Origin: Allobosea sp039673065
Lineage (GTDB): Bacteria > Pseudomonadota > Alphaproteobacteria > Rhizobiales > Beijerinckiaceae
Direction of reading: 5' to 3'
Assembly: GCF_039673065.1 (NCBI RefSeq)
Contig: NZ_JBDJKW010000007.1
Location: 124,001 to 188,000, forward strand
Length of the DNA stretch: 64,000 bases
Shown here piece after piece: positions 40,436-49,890 of this stretch (the stretch's first letter is position 1; each line of letters opens with the position of its first letter). Under the pieces are notes generated by a model. It saw nothing but the letters and a program-made list of their open reading frames with translations, was not told the DNA's origin and made no database searches. Both the position numbers and the translations under genes were made by a program.

Positions 40436-42874
40436 ATGATGAACCTCGCAGAATATCGCCGCACCGCGACCCGTCTCGCCGACTTCCTGCCCTGGGCTGC
40501 GCTGATCGGCTCCGGCGTCGTCCTCAACAAGGACGGTAGCTTCCAGCGCACCGCGCGTTTCCGTGGCCCCGACCTCGACAGTGCCGTGCCAGCCGAACTG
40601 GTCGCCGTCGCCGGGCGATTGAACAACGCCTTTCGCCGCCTCGGATCGGGCTGGGCGATCTTCGTCGAGGCCCAGCGCCACGAGGCCGCGTCCTATCCAG
40701 ACAGCACCTTTCCCGATGCGGCGTCTGCGCTGGTCGATGCCGAGCGCAAGGCCGACTTCGAGGAGGCCGCCTCGCACTACGAGTCCAGCTATTTCCTAAC
40801 CTTCACCTATCTCCCGCCGGCCGAGGACGCGGCACGCGCCGAGACCTGGCTGTACGAGGGCCGCGAACGCTCCGGCGTCGATGGCCGCGAGATGCTGACC
40901 GGCTTCGTCGATCGCACCGACCGCGTGCTGCAACTGGTCGAAGGCTTCATGCCAGAACGCGTCTGGCTCGATGACGCCGAGACGCTGACCTACCTGCATT
41001 CGACCGTCTCGACGCATCGTCACCGAGTCCGCGTGCCCGAGACGCCGATCTATCTCGATGCCCTCGTCGCCGATCAGCCGCTGACCGGCGGGCTTGAGCC
41101 GCGCCTGGGATCTGCGCATCTTCGGGTGCTGACTATCGTCGGTTTTCCGACCGCGACCACGCCCGGCCTGCTCGACGAGCTGAACCGGCTGGCCTTTCCC
41201 TATCGCTGGTCCACCCGCGCCATCCTGCTCGACAAGACCGATGCGACAAAGCTGCTGACCAAGATCCGGCGGCAATGGTTCGCCAAGCGGAAGAGCATCG
41301 CCGCCATCCTCAAGGAGGTGATGACCAACGAGGCGTCCGCCCTCGTGGACACGGACGCATCGAACAAGGCGGCCGATGCGGACATGGCCCTGCAGGAACT
41401 CGGCGCGGACTATGCCGGTCTCGCCTACGTCACCGCGACGGTGACGGTGTGGGACGACGATCTCCGTATTGCCGACGAGAAGCTGCGGCTGGTCGAGAAG
41501 GTCATTCAGGGCCGCGACTTCACCGCGATGGCCGAGACGATCAACGCGGCGGACGCGTGGCTCGGCAGCTTGCCGGGCCACGTCTACGCCAATGTCCGGC
41601 AGCCGCCGATTTCGACTTTGAACCTCGCCCACATGATCCCGCTTTCGGCGGTGTGGGCGGGCGAGGTGCGGGACGAGCATTTTGCAGCGCCCCCACTGCT
41701 CTTCGGCAAGACCGAAGGCTCGACCCCGTTCCGGTTATCCCTTCACGTCGGCGACGTCGGGCATACGCTCGTCGTCGGCCCGACCGGCGCCGGCAAGTCC
41801 GTGCTGCTGGCGCTGATGGCGCTCCAGTTCCGGCGCTACGTCGGCGCGCAGGTCTTCGCCTTCGACTTCGGCGGATCGATCCGCGCGGCGGCGCTCGCCA
41901 TGCGCGGCGACTGGCACGATCTCGGCGGCAACCTGTCGGAAGGAGCCGACGACAGCGTGTCGCTCCAGCCGCTGGCCCGCGTCGATGACGTACCCGAACG
42001 CGCGTGGGCGGCTGACTGGATCGTCGCTATCCTGATGCGCGAGGGCGTCGCCATCACCCCTGAGGTCAAGGAATATATCTGGACGGCGCTGACCTCGCTG
42101 GCCAGCGCGCCAGTCGAGGAACGCACCATCACGGGTCTCGCGGTCCTGCTGCAATCGAACGACCTCAAGCAGGCGCTGCGACCCTATTGCGTCGGCGGTC
42201 CCTATGGCCGGCTGCTCGATGCCGAGGCCGAATATCTCGGCTCCGCTACGGTTCAGGCGTTCGAGACCGAAGGATTGATCGGCACCGAGGCCGCGCCTGC
42301 CGTATTAACCTATCTGTTCCACCGCATCGGCGACCGGCTCGACGGTTCGCCCACGCTCATCATCATCGACGAAGGCTGGCTGGCGCTCGATGACGAGGGA
42401 TTCGCCAGCCAACTCCGCGAATGGCTGAAGACGCTGCGCAAGAAGAACGCCAGCGTCATCTTCGCCACCCAGTCGTTGAGCGACATCGATGGCAGCGCCA
42501 TCGCCCCCGCCATCATCGAAAGCTGCCAGACCCGGCTTCTGCTCCCGAACGAGCGGGCGATCGAGCCACAGATCACCGCCATCTATCGCCGCTTCGGCCT
42601 CAATGATCGCCAGATCGAGATACTCGCGCGGGCGACACCCAAGCGCGATTATTACTGCCAGTCGCGGCGCGGCAACCGGCTGTTCGAGCTGGGCCTGTCA
42701 GACGTGGCGCTGGCGCTCAGCGCCGTCTCGTCGAAGACCGACCAGACCGAGATCGCCCGTATCGTCGCTGAGCATGGCCGGGACGGCTTCCTCGCCGCCT
42801 GGCTGCGCCATCGGGGCCTCGCCTGGGCGGCCGACCTCATCCCCGACCTCAACAACCAGGAGATTTCATCATGA
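40436..42874 (+). CDS. trbE: TrbE ATPase (VirB4 family)
   Basis: An 812-residue VirB4-type ATPase with Walker A VVGPTGAGKSVLLALM (about 446-461), Walker B LIIIDEGWLAL (about 641-651) and a later FATQSLSDI. Full length for the family. It drives pilus and channel assembly at the inner membrane. ATG 40436 has GGGGAG upstream (a second ATG follows immediately); the extension to 40295 overlaps trbD and is rejected. The stop overlaps trbJ. Confidence 0.93.
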   Translation: MMNLAEYRRTATRLADFLPWAALIGSGVVLNKDGSFQRTARFRGPDLDSAVPAELVAVAGRLNNAFRRLGSGWAIFVEAQRHEAASYPDSTFPDAASALVDAERKADFEEAASHYESSYFLTFTYLPPAEDAARAETWLYEGRERSGVDGREMLTGFVDRTDRVLQLVEGFMPERVWLDDAETLTYLHSTVSTHRHRVRVPETPIYLDALVADQPLTGGLEPRLGSAHLRVLTIVGFPTATTPGLLDELNRLAFPYRWSTRAILLDKTDATKLLTKIRRQWFAKRKSIAAILKEVMTNEASALVDTDASNKAADADMALQELGADYAGLAYVTATVTVWDDDLRIADEKLRLVEKVIQGRDFTAMAETINAADAWLGSLPGHVYANVRQPPISTLNLAHMIPLSAVWAGEVRDEHFAAPPLLFGKTEGSTPFRLSLHVGDVGHTLVVGPTGAGKSVLLALMALQFRRYVGAQVFAFDFGGSIRAAALAMRGDWHDLGGNLSEGADDSVSLQPLARVDDVPERAWAADWIVAILMREGVAITPEVKEYIWTALTSLASAPVEERTITGLAVLLQSNDLKQALRPYCVGGPYGRLLDAEAEYLGSATVQAFETEGLIGTEAAPAVLTYLFHRIGDRLDGSPTLIIIDEGWLALDDEGFASQLREWLKTLRKKNASVIFATQSLSDIDGSAIAPAIIESCQTRLLLPNERAIEPQITAIYRRFGLNDRQIEILARATPKRDYYCQSRRGNRLFELGLSDVALALSAVSSKTDQTEIARIVAEHGRDGFLAAWLRHRGLAWAADLIPDLNNQEISS

Positions 42875-43647
42875 CGCTTCGTCATTTCCGCAGCCGTTCG
42901 CGCGCGGCGTTTGTCGCCGCATCCATCCTTTCCGTGCCGCTGGCGCTGTCGCCGATCGTCACCACGCCCGCCGCCGCGCAGTGGACCGTGTTCGATCCGT
43001 CGAACTATGCGCAGAACATCCTGACGGCAGCGCGCACGCTCCAATCGGTCAATCAGCAAATCATCCAGCTTCAGAACGAAGCGACGATGCTGATCAATCA
43101 GGCCCGCAATCTGGCGAGCCTGCCATATTCGTCGCTCCAGCAATTGCAGCAGTCGGTCCAGCGCACCCAACAGCTTCTCAGCCAGGCGCAGAACATCGCT
43201 TTTGACGTCCAGCAGATCGACCGGGCTTTCCAGCAGCAATATGGCAACGTCTCGATGTCGGTCTCCGACAGCCAACTGGTCGCGGACGCCCGCTCGCGCT
43301 GGCAGAACACCGTCGGCGGCTTGCAGGACGCGATGAAGGTGCAGGCCGGTGTCGTCGGCAATATCGACACCAACCGCGCCCAGATGTCGGCGCTGGTCGG
43401 ATCGAGCCAGTCCGCGACCGGCGCGCTCCAGGCAACGCAGGCCGGCAACCAGCTTCTCGCACTCCAGGCCCAGCAGCTCGCCGATCTCACTGCCGTCGTC
43501 GCCGCCAACGGCCGTGCGCAGGCGCTGACCGAGGCCGAACGCGCGGCGGCGGCCGAACAAGGGCGCGAGCAGCGTCGCCGCTTTCTGACGCCGGGCACGG
43601 GCTACCAGCCCGGCAACGCCCGGATGTTCAACAACGGCAACAACTGA
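42871..43647 (+). CDS. trbJ: TrbJ (VirB5-like) mating-pair protein
   Basis: A 258-residue periplasmic protein: a signal peptide ending around LSPIVTTPAAAQ, then WTVFDPSNYAQNILTAARTL, a TrbJ hallmark, followed by long Gln-rich helices. TrbJ resembles VirB5 pilus-tip proteins. The start overlaps trbE (ATGA). Confidence 0.9.
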   Translation: MTLRHFRSRSRAAFVAASILSVPLALSPIVTTPAAAQWTVFDPSNYAQNILTAARTLQSVNQQIIQLQNEATMLINQARNLASLPYSSLQQLQQSVQRTQQLLSQAQNIAFDVQQIDRAFQQQYGNVSMSVSDSQLVADARSRWQNTVGGLQDAMKVQAGVVGNIDTNRAQMSALVGSSQSATGALQATQAGNQLLALQAQQLADLTAVVAANGRAQALTEAERAAAAEQGREQRRRFLTPGTGYQPGNARMFNNGNN

Positions 43648-43663
43648 CCGGGGGAGACGCGCC

Positions 43664-44026
43664 ATGGACGGCAAGACCCTCGCGCTCCTCGGCGCCGTCA
43701 TCTTCGTCGCCATCGCCGTGACCGCCACGGCGATCGAGATGACCCGACAGGATGAGACACCGGCGAACCCGGTCGCGTCGATGATCGCACCGTCCGCTCC
43801 CGATCCGTTGCGCGAGGGACAGCGCCGGTGCCAGCGCCTCGGCGAGGCCGGCGCGCGTGACGCCGAGTGCCTGCGCGTCTGGGCCGAGAGCCGCGACCGC
43901 TTCCTCGGTCTCGATCGGAAACAGCCGCCGACGGCCCCGCAGGCCGCGTCGCCCGCAACCCCGAATGACGATCCCATCACCAAACAGATCGCGCCGGTAG
44001 AGCCGAGCATGGCCGGGGAGCGCTGA
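43664..44026 (+). CDS. trbK: TrbK-like entry-exclusion protein (TrbK-alt)
   Basis: A 120-residue protein with one N-terminal membrane helix (LALLGAVIFVAIAVTATAI), a central CQRLGEAGARDAECLRVWAE block conserved in the alphaproteobacterial TrbK-alt group, and a Pro-rich tail. Two cysteines could form a disulfide in the periplasm. TrbK of RP4 gives entry exclusion; that role is inferred by position only. Confidence 0.8.
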   Translation: MDGKTLALLGAVIFVAIAVTATAIEMTRQDETPANPVASMIAPSAPDPLREGQRRCQRLGEAGARDAECLRVWAESRDRFLGLDRKQPPTAPQAASPATPNDDPITKQIAPVEPSMAGER

Positions 44027-44028
44027 CG

Positions 44029-45333
44029 ATGGGCGGCACCGGCGTCATCGACCAGTTCCTGGCGGTCTTCACCCGCTACATCGATAGCGGCTTCGGCCTG
44101 CTGTCGGGCGAGGTCACCTTCGTCGCCACGACGCTTATCGTCATCGACGTGACGCTGGCGGCTTTGTTCTGGTCGATGGGCGGCGATGACGACATCATCA
44201 GCCGCCTTATCAAGAAGACGCTGTTCGTCGGGGTTTTCGCCTACATCATCGGCAACTGGAATAATCTTGCCCGCATCGTCTTCGATAGTTTCGCGGGTCT
44301 CGGTCTCAAGGCGTCCGGCACGGGCTTTACGACCGCCGATCTGCTGCGCCCCGGCAAAGTGGCGCAGGTCGGCCTCGACGCCGGGCGACCGCTGCTCGAA
44401 TCCATTTCCGGCCTGATGGGCTGGATCTCGTTCTTCGAGAACTTCATCCAGATCGTCTGCCTGCTGTTCGCCTGGGCGCTGGTGCTGCTGGCCTTCTTCA
44501 TCCTCGCCATCCAGCTCTTCGTCACCCTGATCGAGTTCAAGCTGACGACGCTCGCCGGCTTCGTGCTCATTCCCTTCGGCCTGTTCGGCAAATCCGCCTT
44601 CATGGCCGAACGGGTGCTGGGCAACGTCATCTCGTCCGGGATCAAGGTGCTGGTGCTCGCCGTCATCATCGGTATCGGCTCGACGCTGTTTAGCCAGTTC
44701 ACTGCCGGCTTCGGCGGCACCGCGCCGACGATCGACGACGCGATGGCGATCGTGCTGGCCGCGCTGTCGCTGCTCGGCCTGGGCATCTTCGGTCCCGGCA
44801 TCGCCAACGGTCTCGTCTCCGGCGGCCCGCAGCTCGGTGCGGGTTCGGCCATTGGAACTGGTCTCGCTGCGGGCGGTATGGTCGCCGCCGGAGGCGCTGC
44901 GATCGGCGCCGTCGCGTCCGGCGGTGCCGCCCTCGCCGGAGGCGCTGCCGCCGCCGCCCGTGGCGGGGCGACCCTCGCGGGTGGTGCGACCGCCGCCTAT
45001 CGGGCTGGTGGCGCATCGGGCGTCGCCAGTACCGGCGCGTCCCAGGCCGGCTCCGCCATCGCCAGCCCGTTCAAGCGCGCCGCCGCGTCGATGAAGGATA
45101 GTTTTCAGGCCGGCGAACGGGCCGCCATCGGCGACGCCGCGCCGAGCGAGAGCACGGATGCTCCATCCGCATCTTCTTCGTCCGCCAGCGCTGACGGCCC
45201 GCCCGCATGGGCCAAGCGCATGAAGCGCGGCCAGCAGGCCGCCCACGGCATCCAGGCCGCCGCCCATGCCGTCAAGTCCGGCGACAGCCACGGCGGCGGT
45301 TCTTCCGTCAACCTCTCCGAAAGCGACCGATGA
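44029..45333 (+). CDS. trbL: TrbL (VirB6 family) channel protein
   Basis: A 434-residue polytopic protein with at least five membrane helices between residues 25 and 260, then a Gly/Ala-rich low-complexity segment (about 265-345) and a hydrophilic tail, the usual TrbL plan. It probably forms the inner-membrane pore. The stop overlaps the trbF start. Confidence 0.9.
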   Translation: MGGTGVIDQFLAVFTRYIDSGFGLLSGEVTFVATTLIVIDVTLAALFWSMGGDDDIISRLIKKTLFVGVFAYIIGNWNNLARIVFDSFAGLGLKASGTGFTTADLLRPGKVAQVGLDAGRPLLESISGLMGWISFFENFIQIVCLLFAWALVLLAFFILAIQLFVTLIEFKLTTLAGFVLIPFGLFGKSAFMAERVLGNVISSGIKVLVLAVIIGIGSTLFSQFTAGFGGTAPTIDDAMAIVLAALSLLGLGIFGPGIANGLVSGGPQLGAGSAIGTGLAAGGMVAAGGAAIGAVASGGAALAGGAAAAARGGATLAGGATAAYRAGGASGVASTGASQAGSAIASPFKRAAASMKDSFQAGERAAIGDAAPSESTDAPSASSSSASADGPPAWAKRMKRGQQAAHGIQAAAHAVKSGDSHGGGSSVNLSESDR

Positions 45334-46012
45334 TGTTCAAACGACCCGCCACCCATTACGGCAAGACGCCGCAACCCGAGACTCCATACCAACGCGCCGC
45401 CCAGGTCTGGGACGACCGCATCGGTTCGGCCCGCGTTCAGGCGAGGAACTGGCGGCTGATGGCGTTCGGCTCGCTGATCCTCTCCGCGGGGCTGTCCAGC
45501 GCTCTGGTCTGGCAATCCGCCAATGGCTCGATCGTCCCGTGGGTGGTGCAGGTCGACAGGCTCGGTCAGGCCCAGGCCATCGCACCGGCCGTCGCGGACT
45601 ATCGTCCGACCGATCCGCAGATCGCCTGGCACCTCGCGCGCTTCATCGAACAGGTCCGCTCGATCCCGGCCGATGCCATCCTCGTGCGCCAGAACTGGTT
45701 GCGGGCCTATGAGTTCACGACCGATCGCGGTGCGATGGCGCTCAACGACTATGCCCGCGTCAACGACCCCTTCACGAAAGTCGGCAAGCAGCAGATCGCC
45801 GTCGATGTCTCGTCCGTCATCCGGGCGTCCCCCGACAGCTTCCGCGTCGCTTGGGTCGAGCGCCGCTATCAGGACGGCAGCCTCGCGGAGACCTCGCGCT
45901 GGACCGCCATCCTCACCATCGCCGTCGCGCCACCCCGCGACGCCGAAAAGCTCCGGGCCAATCCGCTCGGAATCTACGTCAACGCCATCAACTGGTCGAA
46001 GGAGCTTGGACA

Positions 46013-46016
<4 letters not shown>
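45330..46016 (+). CDS. trbF: TrbF (VirB8 family)
   Basis: A 228-residue VirB8-like protein: a cytoplasmic N-terminus (ETPYQRAAQVWDDRIGSARVQ), a membrane helix around 35-55 and a periplasmic NTF2-like domain ending NPLGIYVNAINWSKEL, the conserved TrbF tail. It overlaps trbL and trbG by 4 bp each. Two adjacent ATGs (45330, 45333) both fit. Confidence 0.92.
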
Positions 46017-47085
<1,069 letters not shown>

Positions 47086-47089
<4 letters not shown>

Positions 47090-48333
47090 GCGAGATCGAT
47101 CCCGACAAGAGCGCGAAGCCAGGGCCGACGCCGGACGACGATGACGCCCGGCCACTCACGGGCGAACCCGTCGCACCCATGCGCCTTCGCGCGGAACCGC
47201 CGCGCGTCACCCGGTTGTCGCGGAAGGTTCTGGCCGGTCTCGGCTTGGTCGGCAGCCTCAGTATCGGCGGCGCACTGATCTATGCGCTCCAGACTCGCGA
47301 TGGCGGAGGCGGAAACAGCGAACTCTATTCGACCGAGAACCGCTCGACCGCCGATGGTCTCAACGGCCTGCCGCGTGACTATACCGGCCCGGTTCTAGGT
47401 CCGCCGCTGCCCGGAGATCTCGGTCGGCCTATCCTTGATGCGCAGAACCGCGGCCAGCCCGTGCCCGCGCCGGGCATGGTCACGCCCGGCGCGGTGACAC
47501 CCGGCCTCAGCGCCGAAGAGCAGCGCCGGCTTCAGGAGATCGAAGCGGCGCGGACCGGACGGCTGTTTGCTTCGACCGAGACGCGGACTACCGCGCCGTC
47601 CGCCACCACGACCGTAAACGCCACGCCGCCAATGCCGGACCTGACCAGCCTCGGTCTCGCGCCGCAGTCAGCGACACCGACCGCGCAGGAGCGGCAACTC
47701 GCCTTCCTCAATCAGGCGGCAGACCGGCGCACCGTCGCGCCCGATCGCGTCACCGCCCCCGCGTCGCCCAACGTGCTTCAGGCCGGCGCACTGATTCCCG
47801 CCGCGCTCATCACCGGCATCCGCTCCGATCTGCCCGGCCAGATTACCGCCCAGGTCACGGAGAACATCTACGACAGCCCGACCGGCCGCATCCTGCTGGT
47901 GCCGCAGGGCACACGGCTGATCGGCCAGTACGACAACGGCGTCGGCTTCGGACAGCGCCGCGTGTTGCTGGTTTGGAACCGCCTCATCATGCCCAACGGC
48001 CGTTCGATCGTGCTGGAGCGCCAGCCGGGCGCCGACGCCGAAGGCTATGCGGGGCTTGAGGATGGCGTCGATTATCATTGGGGTGAACTGTTCAAAGCTG
48101 CCGCCCTTTCGACGCTGCTCAGCATTGGCGCCAACACGGGATCGTCCAGTGACGAGAGCGATTTGCTCAGCGCCATCCGCGACGGCGCATCCGACAGCAT
48201 CGGTCAGACCGGTCGGCAGATCGTCCAGCGCCAGCTCGACATAGCCCCGACACTCACCATCCGGCCGGGTTTCCCCGTCCGTGTTGTTGTTACGAGAGAT
48301 CTCGTGCTCGAAGCCTATGGAGCCACGCCATGA
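47086..48333 (+). CDS. trbI: TrbI (VirB10 family)
   Basis: A 415-residue VirB10-like protein: cytoplasmic N-terminus, a membrane helix (LAGLGLVGSLSIGGALIYAL, about 47-66), a Pro-rich periplasmic stretch and the C-terminal barrel domain with LIPAALITGIRSDLPGQI and RLIGQYDNGVGFGQRRV. It links inner and outer membrane parts. It starts in an overlap with trbG and ends in an overlap with the DUF2274 gene. Confidence 0.93.
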
Positions 48334-48572
48334 CCAAGCTGAAACTCGGCCCGATCGCCGACGACAAGCCCGTGAAGGTGACGGTCGAACTGCCCGCCGT
48401 CCTGTACCGCGACCTCACGGCCTATGCCGAAGCGCTTGGCCGCGAGAACAACCACGCGCCGACCGATCCCGTCCGCCTGATCGTGCCGATGCTGGAGCGG
48501 TTCATCCAGACGGATCGGGCCTTCGCGAAGGCGAGGCGGACTACGCCGTCGGCCACGGGCGGGCAGGCATGA
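48330..48572 (+). CDS. DUF2274 family protein
   Basis: An 80-residue DUF2274 protein (MTKLKLGPIADDKPVKVTVE, then LIVPMLERFIQTDRAFAKAR). It regularly follows trbI in this type of transfer operon. The layout resembles a small RHH-type DNA binder, suggesting regulation; the function is unknown. It is the last gene of the trb operon. Confidence 0.88.
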   Translation: MTKLKLGPIADDKPVKVTVELPAVLYRDLTAYAEALGRENNHAPTDPVRLIVPMLERFIQTDRAFAKARRTTPSATGGQA

Positions 48573-48740
48573 TGCCGACGCCCGTCCATCGGCGCGGGAC
48601 TGATCGCGGTATCCAATCGACGTATCGCAAAGTGCTGTCTTCACACGAAGCGCAATCCGCCGATGCTGGGAGAATTGCGTGGCGTCAGCGTGAAGGGGCG
48701 AGTGTCTTTACGATTGATATTCTCACAAGAAGCGATTCCC

Positions 48741-49004
48741 ATGTCCCGGCGCGGCGCTGATCACTCGCAAAGCCGGGTCTATGTCGTGTCCGGCGTCCTG
48801 CCCGACGATCTCTACGACTATGTCCCGCAGGACGAGATCGAGACGCCGGCCCCGCGCACCGGCCGTCCCCCGAAACACGATGTCGAGACCTGGACCGTCA
48901 CTGACGACTGGCCTGATCGTGTGCCGGTGACGGAGGCCGAGATAGACCTGTTCGAGGCGTGGTTCGGCGATATCTTCGACGAGTTGTTCGGGCCGTCCCG
49001 TTGA
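48741..49004 (+). CDS. Small hypothetical protein, acidic
   Basis: An 87-residue acidic protein with VYVVSGVLPDDLYDYVPQDE and a C-terminal ETWTVTDDWPDRVPVTEAEI. No family recognised. ATG 48741 is preferred over 48663 because the upstream residues look non-coding. It lies alone between the trb operon and the toxin-antitoxin pair; 48573-48740 shows no gene. Confidence 0.5.
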   Translation: MSRRGADHSQSRVYVVSGVLPDDLYDYVPQDEIETPAPRTGRPPKHDVETWTVTDDWPDRVPVTEAEIDLFEAWFGDIFDELFGPSR

Positions 49005-49104
49005 CAGCCATTTAAGCGACGACAGGTCGCGATCGGCCCGACCATTATCCCCCCAGGACATTCATTCCGACCATCGTCCGAAGCCGTCCTGAGCATCAGA
49101 AGGC

Positions 49105-49132
49105 TTGCATTGTTATCTCAAACTGATATGTA
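49105..49132 (+). promoter_or_regulatory. Promoter-like sequence before tumE
   Basis: TTGCAT (49105-49110) and TATGTA (49127-49132) with a 16-base spacer resemble a sigma-70 promoter. The -10 ends 6 bases before ATG 49139, so the transcript would begin at or near the start codon and be leaderless; no ribosome site is visible. Confidence 0.45.
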
Positions 49133-49138
49133 TTGGTC

Positions 49139-49495
49139 ATGAGCGAGGGTCGCGATCCGAGCCTTGACGCCTTGCTGGATCTCGACGGCCAGATGCTCGT
49201 CGTCGATCCCGCAGGCAGTCACTGGGTCAAGTTCGTGGCGACGCGGATTCCGGTCTCGCCGGAAAAGCCGCACGGCCTCGACTACTCGCTCACGCTTCAC
49301 GGGCCTTCGGGCGAACGTCTGGTCGGCTTCGACAATGCCCATCCGGTCGGCCGCCAGAAGCGGGGCGGGCCGCAGGATCATCGGCATCGGCTCCAGACCG
49401 TGAAGCCATACGACTATCGGGACGCCGGCACATTGATGGCCGACTTCTGGCAGTTGGTGGACGCGGTGCTGAAGGAACGAGGAGTTCTCCCATGA
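49139..49495 (+). CDS. tumE: TumE-family toxin (DUF6516)
   Basis: A 118-residue protein matching the TumE toxin family: LDLDGQMLVVDPAGSHWVKF, LDYSLTLHGPSGERLVGFDN and a C-terminal DFWQLVDAVLKERGV. It overlaps its antitoxin gene by 4 bp (toxin first, antitoxin second, as in TumE-TumA pairs). It probably stabilises the element against loss. The molecular target is not known to me. Confidence 0.78.
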   Translation: MSEGRDPSLDALLDLDGQMLVVDPAGSHWVKFVATRIPVSPEKPHGLDYSLTLHGPSGERLVGFDNAHPVGRQKRGGPQDHRHRLQTVKPYDYRDAGTLMADFWQLVDAVLKERGVLP

Positions 49496-49890
49496 CGACG
49501 CTGAGGGTCGGGATTGCCGATTACGAGGAAATGAAAGCCCGCACGATGCGGATCGCGCGCGGGGAGGAGAAGCCCAAGCCCGACGAGCCGAAGGTGTGGT
49601 TCACCTCGACCGAGTCCTTCGCCAAGGTGCTGTCTGCCGGGAACCGCGAGCTGCTGCGCATCATCGCCGAGCAGGCGCCGGGATCGGTGGAGGAACTGTC
49701 CGACATCACCGGCCGGGCCAAGTCCAACCTGTCGCGGACCCTGAAAACCATGGTCGGCTACGGCCTGATCCGTATGGAGCGCAGTGGGCGCAAGCTCGCG
49801 CCGAAAGTCATCCATGATCGCGTGGCGCTGGACCTGCCGCTCACTGAGCGACAAGCGCCGCTCGCCATGGCAGCGGGAGGCCGGTCATGA
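49492..49890 (+). CDS. tumA: TumA-like HTH antitoxin
   Basis: A 132-residue winged-helix protein: ELLRIIAEQAPGSVEELSDI, then GRAKSNLSRTLKTMVGYGLI is the HTH and wing. It belongs to the HVO_A0114-like DNA-binding group that pairs with TumE-type toxins. It likely neutralises TumE and represses the pair. The start overlaps tumE and the end overlaps the recombinase gene (ATGA). Confidence 0.78.
   Translation: MTTLRVGIADYEEMKARTMRIARGEEKPKPDEPKVWFTSTESFAKVLSAGNRELLRIIAEQAPGSVEELSDITGRAKSNLSRTLKTMVGYGLIRMERSGRKLAPKVIHDRVALDLPLTERQAPLAMAAGGRS

Noticed and set aside
42652..45291. Very long open frame (879 codons) on the minus strand
   Set aside because: It runs antisense to trbE, trbJ, trbK and trbL, all with clear motifs and overlaps; long antisense frames are expected at this GC content.
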